Positions 41,634-49,643 of a stretch of DNA of 64,000 bases are shown in pieces. The notes under the pieces were generated by a model that worked only from the letters and a program-made list of their open reading frames with translations, did not search any database and had not been told where the DNA came from. Made by a program: the position numbers and the translations under genes. The number at the start of each line of letters is the position of its first letter. Position 1 is the stretch's first letter. The DNA comes from Puerhibacterium puerhi (GTDB lineage: Bacteria > Actinomycetota > Actinomycetes > Actinomycetales > Cellulomonadaceae), in NCBI RefSeq assembly GCF_009846865.1, contig NZ_WUWN01000010.1, positions 42,921 through 106,920 on the forward strand. Reading direction: 5' to 3'.

Positions 41634-42347
41634 TCAGGCCTCCCGCGTGGGGTCGGCGTAGACGAGCCCGGAGCGCTCGGGGATGAGCGCGCGGGCACTC
41701 GGCTCCAGATCGGAGGCGCCGACGAGCCGGGCGGCGTCCTCAGCGTCCTCCGCGACCCGGTCGAGCCACGCGAGCACGGCCTGCGCCTTCTCGATCGCCG
41801 GACGCAACTCGTCGGCGGCCCGGCCAGCGGTGTTGCGCAGCGTGTAGAGGAAGTCCGACGGGCCAGGCACGGGCGGAAGCCCTGCGGTGTCGGCGGCCGC
41901 GGCGGGAACGGGCTCGCCGCTCGGCTCGGGCTCGTCGAGGTCGACGCCGAACTCGGCGGCGACGTCGCGCAGGTCGTGGAGCTCAGGCGCGGCGGGAGCG
42001 TCGACCTGCCACGAGTCGACCTCGGTGCCGTCGGGGATCCCGAGGTACGCCAGAGCCGTGTCGAGCTGCCGGGCGGCGTAGACGTCGAGCAGGCGCTGGC
42101 CGTTCTCGCCGTCGCGCATGTTGCCCCAGCTGTCCTCGGTGTACTCGGGCGCGACCTCGTAGCCGTAGTAGCGGAGCACCTTGTCGACGGCAGCGCGGAA
42201 CTCGGGCTCGTGGTCGACGTCGCAGCCCCCGGCCCCCTCGAGGTGCTCGTCGTGGGAGCGGATGCTCGCCGCGACGGCGTCGAGCTCCGCCGCGACGCCC
42301 GCGTCCAGCGGCAGGCCGGTGATGCTGTAGAGGGTGATCTTCGGCAT
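41634..42347 (-). CDS. 237-residue early phage protein
   Basis: I do not recognise it. An acidic protein with YYGYEVAPEYTEDSWGN and a helical end (AGRAADELRPAIEKAQAVL). Its stop is followed at once by the next start. Confidence 0.6.
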   Translation of the reverse strand: MPKITLYSITGLPLDAGVAAELDAVAASIRSHDEHLEGAGGCDVDHEPEFRAAVDKVLRYYGYEVAPEYTEDSWGNMRDGENGQRLLDVYAARQLDTALAYLGIPDGTEVDSWQVDAPAAPELHDLRDVAAEFGVDLDEPEPSGEPVPAAAADTAGLPPVPGPSDFLYTLRNTAGRAADELRPAIEKAQAVLAWLDRVAEDAEDAARLVGASDLEPSARALIPERSGLVYADPTREA

Positions 42348-42350
42348 GGG

Positions 42351-42887
42351 TCAGTCCTCCTCGGGCCAGGCGACCTTGGCCATGGCGTCGGTGTGGGTGG
42401 TGGGCAGGTGGTCGATGGGCTGGCCGACGTGGCGGGCGCCCATGGCGGCCAGCACGAGGGCATCGGCCTCGTCGTTGCCGGTGACGTCGACGTCCGGGTA
42501 GCGGCGCACGACGGCGGCGAGCACCGCGTCCTTGCCGGCGTTGCCCTTGCCGGTCGCGTACTTCGCGCGGGCGGTCGGGCTGACGACCGCGACGGGGGTG
42601 TTCCGGGCGAGCACGCTCTCGACGACGAGCCACCACAGGCCGGCGCGCTCGGTGGCGTGCGGGCTGGTGCTGGCGAACGCGAGCCCCTCGACGACGACCA
42701 GGTCGGCGCTGCGCGTCCAGCCGGCGACGGCGTCGCGGATGGTCCGCAGACGCTGACGGCGGGCCAGCAGGCTGTCGCCGTCGGGCTTGGTCTGGATGCG
42801 CGCGACGGTGGCGCGGCCGCCGAGGTCCGGGTAGACGGCCGAGACGCCGGTGGACGCGAGGGAGAGGTCGAGGCCGACGATCTTCAC
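42351..42887 (-). CDS. RuvC-like Holliday junction resolvase
   Basis: This 178-residue enzyme should cut branched DNA before packaging. The catalytic acids are visible: D7 (VGLDLSLASTGV), E67 (VVVEGLAF) and D139/D142 (GNDEADALVLA). A basic KGNAGKD at 114-120 matches the RuvC fold. GTG with GGGAGC upstream; it overlaps the stop of the small membrane gene. Confidence 0.85.
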   Translation of the reverse strand: MKIVGLDLSLASTGVSAVYPDLGGRATVARIQTKPDGDSLLARRQRLRTIRDAVAGWTRSADLVVVEGLAFASTSPHATERAGLWWLVVESVLARNTPVAVVSPTARAKYATGKGNAGKDAVLAAVVRRYPDVDVTGNDEADALVLAAMGARHVGQPIDHLPTTHTDAMAKVAWPEED

Positions 42888-43021
42888 GAGGCACGCTCCC
42901 CGCGGCGGCGCAACAGCCGGCGCGCGGCGGCAGCCTCGGCGCACGCGAGCACGACGACGGCAAGCGAGACGGTGACGACGACGGCCGCGCCGGCGACGGT
43001 GACGATGGCGGCCGCGCTCAC
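42884..43021 (-). CDS. 45-residue single-helix membrane protein
   Basis: The frame [20 protein letters not shown] then [19 protein letters not shown] is one membrane helix and a basic tail. GTG overlaps the stop of the clamp-like gene and its stop overlaps the RuvC start, so it is well coupled. Its role is unknown. Confidence 0.6.
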   Translation of the reverse strand: MSAAAIVTVAGAAVVVTVSLAVVVLACAEAAAARRLLRRRGERAS

Positions 43022-44145
43022 TGCGCGCCGCCAAGCGAGCTGTCGGCCTCCTCGGCCGTCTCGATGCGGGCGAGGACCTCGTTGAGCGCGGACGGCGGCA
43101 GGAGCACGTCGCGGGCCTTGCTGCCCTCGCGGGGTGCGACGACCTCGAGCCGCTCGAGCTCGTCCATGACGGCGCCGGCCTTGGCGAAGCCGATGCGCAG
43201 CTTGCGCTGCAGCATGCTGGTCGAGCCGAACTGCGTGGGAGCACCAGTCGGGCAGCGTCGCGCAGGAGGTTGGTATCGACGTCGAGAACCTCGGGGTTGT
43301 TCGTGACCTCGTAGAGCCGCTGGACGACCTCGACGAGGGTCTCCGGCTCCTCGACGGGCCGGAAGTCGCCGGCGGCGCGGCTCAGGCGCCCCGAACCAGG
43401 CGTTGTCGGCCGCGTGCGCCTCCTCGGCGTCGAGGTCGATCGGCATGATGACGCCGACCGCGCACTCGTCGACGTCGCCGACGCGCACCGTCCACCCGGC
43501 GACCCGGTCGGACGTCGGGTGCCGGCGCGGCGTGACCTTGAGCGGGTACTGGTAGACGTTCGCCGTCTTGACCCAACGCGTGAGCAGCTCGGTGTTCAGG
43601 CCCTGGCGGACCTCCTCGCGCGTCGGCAGCGAGAGCGTCGAGGCGATGAGCCGCGGCACGTCCGGGAAGCCGCCGCCCGGGCGCACGACGTCGTCCGTGG
43701 GGATGCGCGGCACGGTCAGCGAGCGCCCGTCGAGGAAGGCGTCCTCCTCGGTGAAGGTGACGTCCTTGGCGGTGACGTACAGGTGGAAGGCATCCTGCTC
43801 CCACTGGTGGCGGGCGTCCTTGTCGCGCGGCGGGGTGAGCACGGCGAGCACCTCGCGCGCCGAGCGGGGCTCGATGTCGACGGTCGCCAGCTCGGGCAGC
43901 TCAAGGACGTCGTGCACGCTGATCCGGGCCGCGGCCGCGGTGTAGCGGTCGAGCGCGAGGGCCAGCACGGTGCTGTCGTCGACGAACTGCAGACGCACGC
44001 GCTGCAGCGCGGGGATGTTGTCGTCGGCGCACACGTGCGGCAGCACGGCCGCGAGCGCCATGCGCAGGGTCGCGCGGCCGACGTACACGTCGACGGGCGG
44101 CGCCGTCGGCGTCGTGGCCGGCGTCTCGGCCTCGGTGGTCGTCAT
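43018..44145 (-). CDS. Sliding-clamp-like protein joined to an FtsK-gamma domain; frame-disrupted
   Basis: In one open frame of 375 residues, residues 1-255 resemble a DnaN-like clamp ([34 protein letters not shown]). The end ([20 protein letters not shown]) is a clear FtsK-gamma winged helix. Between 43395 and 43245 the open frame is Arg/Pro-rich with low GC3. The +1 frame there reads [16 protein letters not shown] then [15 protein letters not shown] with very high GC3 and leads straight into the FtsK-gamma fold. So the gene seems to switch frame at about 43385 and back at about 43240: two compensating indels, a sequence error, or two genes. A single 375-residue product as drawn is unlikely. 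Confidence 0.55.
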   Translation of the reverse strand: MTTTEAETPATTPTAPPVDVYVGRATLRMALAAVLPHVCADDNIPALQRVRLQFVDDSTVLALALDRYTAAAARISVHDVLELPELATVDIEPRSAREVLAVLTPPRDKDARHQWEQDAFHLYVTAKDVTFTEEDAFLDGRSLTVPRIPTDDVVRPGGGFPDVPRLIASTLSLPTREEVRQGLNTELLTRWVKTANVYQYPLKVTPRRHPTSDRVAGWTVRVGDVDECAVGVIMPIDLDAEEAHAADNAWFGAPEPRRRRLPARRGAGDPRRGRPAALRGHEQPRGSRRRYQPPARRCPTGAPTQFGSTSMLQRKLRIGFAKAGAVMDELERLEVVAPREGSKARDVLLPPSALNEVLARIETAEEADSSLGGAQ

Positions 44146-44282
44146 GCGTCCTCCTGCTGGGTGGGCTGGTCGGTGTCGGGCGCTGAGGCCCAGCGGCCGA
44201 CGAGTGGATTGACGCCGTACTCGAGCGACGCGAGTAGGTGGGCGCGGGCGTCGCGGTCGGTCTGTCGGCGGCCGGGGGTCAT
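44142..44282 (-). CDS. 46-residue phage protein
   Basis: The frame [20 protein letters not shown] then [12 protein letters not shown] is coupled by ATGA overlaps on both sides. No recognised domain. Confidence 0.6.
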   Translation of the reverse strand: MTPGRRQTDRDARAHLLASLEYGVNPLVGRWASAPDTDQPTQQEDA

Positions 44283-45550
44283 GCGGAGGCCTCTCTGGCG
44301 GGCTGGTGGATGCGCAGGTGGCTACCGAGCGCGTTGAGCGTGGCGGCGTGGCTGACCGCGGTGATGTCGAGGTGGCCGCAGACGGAGCACGTGGCCCGCC
44401 AGCGGTTGCCAGCGCGGCGCACGGAGCCGCGGGCGGCCGGCGGCGTCACGACGGGGCGGTCGGCGAGGTAGGCGTCGAGGACGTCCCAGCCGGGCAGCCC
44501 GGTCGTGGGGACGTCGATCCCGTTGGCGATCGCCCACTCGCGCAGCGTGCGAGCGGTCAGCCCAGCGTCCTCGATCGCCTGGCGCAGCTTCGCGAGCGTG
44601 GAGACGCCCGGGCGCGCCGATCCGTGGCCGGTGACGCTGGCCGGCGGCCGCGCCTCGATGCCGTTGGTCCGCATGACGCGGCGCACGACCTGGTAGGTCA
44701 GCTGCAGCCTCTCGGCGACCTCGGTCTGGCTGAGGCCTTCGTCGACGTACAGGCGCCGGATCGCGGCGACGACGCGGGGGTCGTCGGCGATCTTGTTCCG
44801 GCCGCCGGAGTGCGTGGAGCGGTCGTCGCGCATCACGACGCCCGGCGTGGCCTTGAGCAGGTCGCGCGCCGTGCGGGTGGAGTGCCCACGCTTCCGGGCG
44901 ATCTGCGGGATCGTCATGCGGTCCTCCGTGTACTCCCGGACGATGGCCGCGGCGTCCGGCTTCGGCCTCGACGCCGCGCGCGGCCGCGGGGCTGCCTGCG
45001 GGGCCGGCCGCGTGGCAGGCCGGGGCGTGGGCGCGGACCGGCGGCGCGGCTTGGCGGTGGGCGCCGGCGCGCTCGGCAGCCGGGGCGTCGGCTTCGGGGT
45101 GGTGCCCGCAGGGCGCGGGTGCGCGGCCGTGGCCGCGCCCTCGACCTCAACGGCACCGGGCGCGCCAACACCCGTCGGGGTGCCGGAGGGAGCGCCCGCG
45201 CCCTGCGGGGTCTGGTCAGCCGCGAGCGCCGCGGGGGCGTCCTCGGGCTGGGTCTCGGTCTCGTCGACGGGCGCGGCGTCACCGGCGGCGAGGAGGTCGT
45301 CGAGCTCGTCGCGCCGCGGCGGGGTGGTGAACGCGAGCTCGGTGTAGGTCGGGTCCGTGTGCGGCGCGAAGCGGTCGACCTCCTCCTCGCGCTCGGTGCG
45401 GGGGCCGAACGGGGAGCGGTCCCGCCAGTTGGTCTTGGCCTCCATGCGGGCGCGGACGGCCTCGCGCGACTCGCGAGGCTCGCGGGGGAGGTCGATCGGG
45501 TCGCCGTAGTGCAGCGGTCCGCCGGCGGCGGTGATCCCCTGGGAGCGCAT
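44279..45550 (-). CDS. Multi-HTH DNA-binding protein with Lsr2-like segment and zinc finger
   Basis: This 423-residue protein has an acidic/Pro-rich N-terminal half. It is followed by two HTH-like segments ([41 protein letters not shown]), a segment like the Lsr2 AT-hook domain ([17 protein letters not shown]) and a C-terminal CSVCG...H...H finger ([18 protein letters not shown]). The design suggests a regulator or nucleoid-type protein. ATG overlaps the ParB-like stop (TGATG). Confidence 0.65.
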   Translation of the reverse strand: MRSQGITAAGGPLHYGDPIDLPREPRESREAVRARMEAKTNWRDRSPFGPRTEREEEVDRFAPHTDPTYTELAFTTPPRRDELDDLLAAGDAAPVDETETQPEDAPAALAADQTPQGAGAPSGTPTGVGAPGAVEVEGAATAAHPRPAGTTPKPTPRLPSAPAPTAKPRRRSAPTPRPATRPAPQAAPRPRAASRPKPDAAAIVREYTEDRMTIPQIARKRGHSTRTARDLLKATPGVVMRDDRSTHSGGRNKIADDPRVVAAIRRLYVDEGLSQTEVAERLQLTYQVVRRVMRTNGIEARPPASVTGHGSARPGVSTLAKLRQAIEDAGLTARTLREWAIANGIDVPTTGLPGWDVLDAYLADRPVVTPPAARGSVRRAGNRWRATCSVCGHLDITAVSHAATLNALGSHLRIHQPAREASA

Positions 45551-46932
45551 CACTTCCTCCCCTCTCGGGAGAGGTAGTCGTCGAGCCAGGTCTGCTCGAC
45601 GTCGGCGAGCGTGTAGCCCCACGCCTGCAGCTGCTGCAGGTGCAGCACGCCGGCGGGCGTGTAGCCGCCGTAGCTGTAGGCGCGGCTGCGCCAGAACTCG
45701 CGGTGCAGGTTCGACTCGCCGATCGCGGCCGCGAGCGCCAGGAGGTAGCGGTGGGCGTTCTTGGTGCCCTGCGGGGCGACGTTGACGCCGTCGGGCATGA
45801 GGTCGTGGAGGGCGTCGGTGGCCTGCATGCCGGCCTGGGTGCGGTGCTCGGCGAGCATGCGGGCGGCGTAGGTGACGGCGTCGGTGGGCGGGGTGGCGCG
45901 CTGCAGCAGGTCGCGGATGAAGGTGCGACGGACGACGATCGCGGCGTCGGCGGCCTTGTTGTTCGCGATGACGCGGCGGCGCTCGGCGGCCTTGTCGTCG
46001 GGCTTGGGGCCCGAGGTGGCCGTGGCGGTGTTGCGCGCGTACCGGTTGAAGTGGCCGTGCGTCTTCCAGTCGCCGCAGTAGGCCGTCTCGCTGAGCACGG
46101 GCTCGTGCAGGCCGCCCATGGAGTGCACGACCACGAAGTGCCCGGGGCACTTGAGCTGGTGCGCGGTCGGGTCGATCGCGGGCGCGGTGCCGGAGGCGTT
46201 CGGGGTGTCGGTGAGGAGGTCGAGCGCCGACCGGTTGGGGTAGTCGGTCACGTCGTCGACGACGGTCACGCCCTGGGCGCGCAGCTCGGCGACGCGGGCG
46301 GCGACGGCGTCGCGCTCGGCCTTGTCGCGTCGCGCGCGCTCGAGCTCGTGGTCGATGACCTCGGGTCGGGTCAGCGCGACGTCGGTGAGCCGCTCGACGG
46401 TGTCCTGGTCGCCGTCGAACGCGGCGATCTTGGCGGCGGTCACGAGGTCGACCTCGCGCTCGGCGACCACCGCGCGCGTCTCCTCAGAGGCGTCTGCGAG
46501 CGCGAGCGCGGCCTGGACCTCCTCCTTGGGCCGGGCGGTGCGCTTGGCGATCTGCGCCGGCGAGAGCCCGAAGAGCGACAGCTGCTTGACGGCGGCGGCG
46601 TCGTCGGCCGTGGTGATGCCGGCGCGGTGGTGGTTCTCGGCGAGCTGCTCGACGATGCGGTCGGCCTCGTCGGCGATGTCCTCGACGAGCACGACGGGCA
46701 CCTCGGGCAGGCCGGCCTCGAGCGCGGCGAGGGTGCGGCGCTGCCCGGTGACGACCTGCAGCTGGCCGAGGGCGTCGTACTTCACCTCGATCGGCTGGCG
46801 CACGCCGCGCTGTGCGATGTCGCGCTTGAACGCCGTGTCGAGCACGACCGTCTGGCGGACGTTCTCGGCCAGCACGAGGGCGCGCGGGTCGACGCGGGTC
46901 GGCGCGGCGACGTGCGGCGTGGCGGCGTTCAC
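45550..46932 (-). CDS. ParB/Srx-domain protein
   Basis: This 460-residue protein has the ParB N-terminal fold with QVVTGQRRTLAALEAG at about 59-74 and an HTH (GLSPAQIAKRTARPKEEV). The longer C-terminal half contains Cys/His and Trp-rich text (YCGDWKTHGHFNRYARN) unlike segregation ParB. Phage ParB-like proteins may act as CTP-dependent clamps, nucleases or regulators. No ParA partner is present. GTG overlaps the previous stop. Confidence 0.78.
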   Translation of the reverse strand: MNAATPHVAAPTRVDPRALVLAENVRQTVVLDTAFKRDIAQRGVRQPIEVKYDALGQLQVVTGQRRTLAALEAGLPEVPVVLVEDIADEADRIVEQLAENHHRAGITTADDAAAVKQLSLFGLSPAQIAKRTARPKEEVQAALALADASEETRAVVAEREVDLVTAAKIAAFDGDQDTVERLTDVALTRPEVIDHELERARRDKAERDAVAARVAELRAQGVTVVDDVTDYPNRSALDLLTDTPNASGTAPAIDPTAHQLKCPGHFVVVHSMGGLHEPVLSETAYCGDWKTHGHFNRYARNTATATSGPKPDDKAAERRRVIANNKAADAAIVVRRTFIRDLLQRATPPTDAVTYAARMLAEHRTQAGMQATDALHDLMPDGVNVAPQGTKNAHRYLLALAAAIGESNLHREFWRSRAYSYGGYTPAGVLHLQQLQAWGYTLADVEQTWLDDYLSREGRK

Positions 46933-47285
46933 TCGGCACCGCCCGGGAGGCGGTGGACGCGGGTCCAGTGCAGCGCGTTGATCGTCTCGAGCTTCACGAT
47001 GCGGCCGTCACCGTCGAGCGGCCCGTAGAGGGACAGGCTGCCGTCGTGCACCTTCCAGTGCGCGACGTTCTCGACGTCGTAGAACGGCTGGCCCGGCTCG
47101 CCGGTACGGATGCGCACGGTGAACGTCTCGGGCGTGAAAGCCCGCCCGGGCGCCGGGGTGTCCTCCCGCATCGGCAGGCCGACGACCGGCACCGCGGTCA
47201 TGCGGGCGACGTCGGCAGGGGTCGGGACGCGGGGCGTCGTGGGCGTCTCATCGCCATCGACGAGGGACAGGTGCGTGTCGGTCAT
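46929..47285 (-). CDS. 118-residue early phage protein
   Basis: A beta-rich end (ETFTVRIRTGEPGQPFYDVE, HWKVHDGSLSLYGPLDGD, ETINALHWTRV) follows an acidic N-terminus. It is coupled to the ParB-like gene. Confidence 0.65.
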   Translation of the reverse strand: MTDTHLSLVDGDETPTTPRVPTPADVARMTAVPVVGLPMREDTPAPGRAFTPETFTVRIRTGEPGQPFYDVENVAHWKVHDGSLSLYGPLDGDGRIVKLETINALHWTRVHRLPGGAE

Positions 47286-47316
47286 CGCGTTCTCCACGGG
47301 GTAGGGCGGTGCGGGG

Positions 47317-47487
47317 TCAGTCGTCGTTGCCGGCGGCAAGCGCCTGCCAGTCCACGGGCGGAGCGGGGATGCGGATCAGGCGGTCGACGGCGGCGGCTTG
47401 GGCTCTTCGGCAGGTGGGGCAGGCGAGGTAGCCCCCGCGGGTCTGCTCGCCGGGCCGCCAGCCGTGGCCGCAGTCGTCGGCCGTCAC
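47317..47487 (-). CDS. 56-residue zinc-ribbon protein
   Basis: The frame ADDCGHGWRPGEQTRGGYLA then CPTCRRAQAAAVDRLIRIP has a C-H...CxxC knuckle. GTG start; its neighbour upstream ends 3 bp away. Confidence 0.6.
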   Translation of the reverse strand: MTADDCGHGWRPGEQTRGGYLACPTCRRAQAAAVDRLIRIPAPPVDWQALAAGNDD

Positions 47488-47490
47488 GGG

Positions 47491-47862
47491 TCAGCCGCTC
47501 TCGGGGCGGTACGGGGCGGGCGTGCGGCGGTAGATCCGGACGCGCGCGCCCTTGGCCGTCCGTCCGGTGGAGGGCTCGTAGGCGGCCTGTCGGCGGCCGC
47601 GGACGATGTCCGTCACCGGCTCGATGAGGCCGGCGGCCACGGCGCGGTCGAACAGCCGGGATCGGGCCGAGGTGGGCACGAACGCCTCGTCGAGCTGGCG
47701 GCGGATCAGGTTCACGGAGAACTCCGTGCCGGGCCGCACGGCGCCGACGGCGGCCATGAACGCGGCCACCTGCGCGTCAGTGCAGGCGGTGCCGGCGTAG
47801 CGGCGGGCGCGGACTCCGGCCGCCGTCGCGGCGGGCATCGAGGGCAGGTCGGTGACGGTCAT
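47491..47862 (-). CDS. 123-residue phage protein
   Basis: A winged-helix-like segment (EFSVNLIRRQLDEAFVPTSA, RLFDRAVAAGLIEPV) and a basic tail (GRTAKGARVRIYRR). ATG overlaps the previous stop. Possible DNA-binding protein. Confidence 0.6.
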   Translation of the reverse strand: MTVTDLPSMPAATAAGVRARRYAGTACTDAQVAAFMAAVGAVRPGTEFSVNLIRRQLDEAFVPTSARSRLFDRAVAAGLIEPVTDIVRGRRQAAYEPSTGRTAKGARVRIYRRTPAPYRPESG

Positions 47863-48047
47863 CGGCTCTTCTCTTGCTCGACACGGATGGCGCGGGCGCG
47901 CAGGAAGAGCACGAGCACGACCAGCAGCAGGACGATCGCCCACCCGGTGCCACCGGACAGCGGCGGGGCAGACAGAGCGAGGAAGCCAGCGCAAGCGCCC
48001 AACACGAGAGCGACGACAACGAGGAGCGCGGACGCGAGGCGCTTCAT
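47859..48047 (-). CDS. 62-residue two-helix membrane protein
   Basis: Two hydrophobic segments (LASALLVVVALVLGACAGFL and GWAIVLLLVVLVLFLRA) and a basic tail. Coupled to the next gene by ATGA. It might act in exclusion or host-membrane control; not shown. Confidence 0.6.
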   Translation of the reverse strand: MKRLASALLVVVALVLGACAGFLALSAPPLSGGTGWAIVLLLVVLVLFLRARAIRVEQEKSR

Positions 48048-48340
48048 CGGGCACGTCCACGGGCAGCGGTGATCGGGACGACGGTGGCATTCGTCTGGTG
48101 CGGGCACTCGGCGCCGCGGACCCAAGCTGCGGCGCAGCGGCGCTCGACGAGCCAGCGGCCACGCTTGACGCGCTGGTGGCCGTGCAGGTCGCCGGCGCGG
48201 ATGGCGTCGCGGACGGTCTCGGGGTGGCGGCGGAACTCGGCACCCACCTCTGCGGGCGTCAGCGGCTCGCGCGCCCATGCCTCCATGGGGGCGGGCGCGG
48301 CATCGGCTGCAGCCGGTGCGTGCATCAGAGCGGTGCTCAC
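48044..48340 (-). CDS. Excisionase/MerR-like HTH protein
   Basis: This 98-residue protein has an HTH_17-type fold (LTPAEVGAEFRRHPETVRDA, GRWLVERRCAAAW), as in Xis proteins. GTG start. It is the second gene of the leftward early transcript after a hairpin, a typical place for excisionase or an early regulator. Confidence 0.65.
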   Translation of the reverse strand: MSTALMHAPAAADAAPAPMEAWAREPLTPAEVGAEFRRHPETVRDAIRAGDLHGHQRVKRGRWLVERRCAAAWVRGAECPHQTNATVVPITAARGRAR

Positions 48341-48365
48341 GGCTAGGCTTCCTCTCGGTGTAGGG

Positions 48366-48400
48366 AGCCCCGGCGGTCTGGCAGGACCGATGCCGGGGCT
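48366..48400. terminator. Hairpin after the leftward XRE gene
   Basis: agccccggc and gccggggct pair over a loop that holds a further ggtc/gacc. It can attenuate the leftward early transcript between the first gene and the rest. Confidence 0.7.
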
Positions 48401-48410
48401 TTCTGCTGCT

Positions 48411-48707
48411 TCAGGCCGCGGCGTCGTCGTCGACGCGCCGCCGAGGAGCGGTCGGCCCGCGCTCCATGGCAGCCTCGGCCCGGGCCAGGAGCTCCGAGGC
48501 AGTGAGGCCGAGGCCCGCCGCGATCTGGCTGAGCGTCTCCGTCGACATCGCCCGGAGCCCGCGGGTCCAGCGCGACAGCGATGCGCGGTCGAGCCGGCTG
48601 CGAGAGGCGAGAGCGACCCCTGTCAGGCCCTGGCACTCCATCTCCCGCCGGATCTCCCCGGCGAGCGCCCCGGTGATCCCCCCTGGGCCATTTGGCACAT
48701 CAACCAT
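48411..48707 (-). CDS. XRE-family HTH regulator, first gene of the lytic (leftward) operon
   Basis: This 98-residue protein has an HTH at about 30-50 (GVALASRSRLDRASLSRWTR). It is divergent from the second XRE gene with four operators between and over the starts, so it is the Cro-like member. ATG 48707 is chosen; an upstream ATG at 48719 is possible. Confidence 0.7.
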   Translation of the reverse strand: MVDVPNGPGGITGALAGEIRREMECQGLTGVALASRSRLDRASLSRWTRGLRAMSTETLSQIAAGLGLTASELLARAEAAMERGPTAPRRRVDDDAAA

Positions 48708-48793
48708 GGGTGAAAGCATGTGGGCCAAATGGCACAGTGTCAAGCGCATCTGGTCATCGGCTGGGCCATATGGCAATGTGTGCCGTATGGCAC
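48687..48793. promoter_or_regulatory. Immunity operators: four GCCAnnTGGCA-type sites
   Basis: gccatttggca (48687), gccaaatggca (48724), gccatatggca (48765) and gccgtatggca (48782) share one inverted-repeat core. Site 1 lies within the start of the leftward gene and site 4 covers the ATG of the rightward gene. Spacings are 37, 41 and 17 bp. Confidence 0.85.
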
Positions 48794-49170
48794 GGACCCC
48801 GAAGCAGCTAGGCCCCCACGACGAGCAGGTGGCCGAGATCCTGCGCGAGCGCTTCGCCGAAGCTGGCATCACGCAGGTCGAGCTCGAGGCGCGCTCCGGC
48901 ATCTCGCGGAAGCGGCTCGGCAAGATCTTCAACGCCGAGGCTCCGCCGGCCACCGTCGGCGAGATCTACCAGATGAGCGAGGTGCTGGACTTGCGCGTGT
49001 CCGACGTCGTGCGGTGGGCCGAGGAGCGCGTCGCCGCGAGCTCTGCTGCGCCGCCGGAGGCGCCGCTGGTAACGCTCGACGGCGAGGTCGTCGACCCTGA
49101 GGACTACACGCTCGCGGCCATGGACCGCGACGCCGACGACGAGGTCGAGGCTCGCCAGGTCGAGCCGTAG
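48787..49170 (+). CDS. XRE-family phage repressor (ImmR-like)
   Basis: This 127-residue protein has an HTH at about 30-50 (TQVELEARSGISRKRLGKIF) and a small C-terminal extension without a LexA-type protease. It is followed by an ImmA-like peptidase, the ImmR/ImmA arrangement known from ICEBs1 and other phages, so I take it as the lysogeny repressor. Its ATG lies inside operator site 4, which fits autorepression. Confidence 0.75.
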   Translation: MARTPKQLGPHDEQVAEILRERFAEAGITQVELEARSGISRKRLGKIFNAEAPPATVGEIYQMSEVLDLRVSDVVRWAEERVAASSAAPPEAPLVTLDGEVVDPEDYTLAAMDRDADDEVEARQVEP

Positions 49171-49205
49171 CAGGGGAGCACGTGGGGGGAGAAGGCAGGG
49201 TGCAG

Positions 49206-49643
49206 ATGACGATGGACGAACTGATCGCCCACGCGGAGTCGTTGGGGATGAAGGTGAAGTGGGCGGACTTGAACCGGCGCGCTGGTGAGGTGCGCCGCAG
49301 CGGCTTGACCCTGATCAACCACCGCAAGTCCGAGACGACCCAGCGCATCGCGCTCGCCCACGAGATCGGGCACTGGGTGCACGGACACGGGTACTCCGCC
49401 ATGCACGACGTGCCGCGCGACGAGCTGCAGGCCGACACCCACGCCGCGCACCTGCTCATCTCGCCCGTCGACTACGCGCTAGCCGAGCGCATGCACGAGG
49501 GCCACCTCGGCGCGATCGCGCGCGAGCTCGACGTCGACACCCGCATCGTGCAGGTCTGGCGCGACCACGTGCTGCGCCGCGCCGCCGCGAGCGCAGGGAT
49601 GGCCGCCGTGCGCTCGGCGCGGCACCTGCGAGCCGTGGGCTGA
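49206..49643 (+). CDS. ImmA/IrrE-family metallopeptidase
   Basis: This 145-residue protein has the zinc site HEIGH at 52-56 and ELQADTHA (third ligand region) at 73-80. In the known systems such enzymes cut the partner repressor upon DNA damage. ATG 49206 is chosen over a GTG 24 bp upstream. It overlaps the integrase start (TGATG). Confidence 0.85.
   Translation: MTMDELIAHAESLGMKVKWADLNRRAGEVRRSGLTLINHRKSETTQRIALAHEIGHWVHGHGYSAMHDVPRDELQADTHAAHLLISPVDYALAERMHEGHLGAIARELDVDTRIVQVWRDHVLRRAAASAGMAAVRSARHLRAVG

Noticed and set aside
43018..44145. The 375-residue frame as one intact normal protein
   Set aside because: The segment at about 43245-43395 has poor GC3 and no family-like text in this frame, while the +1 frame does.
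45550..46932. ParB-like gene as a plasmid partition system
   Set aside because: No ParA and no clustered parS-like repeats are visible nearby, and it sits in a phage early operon.
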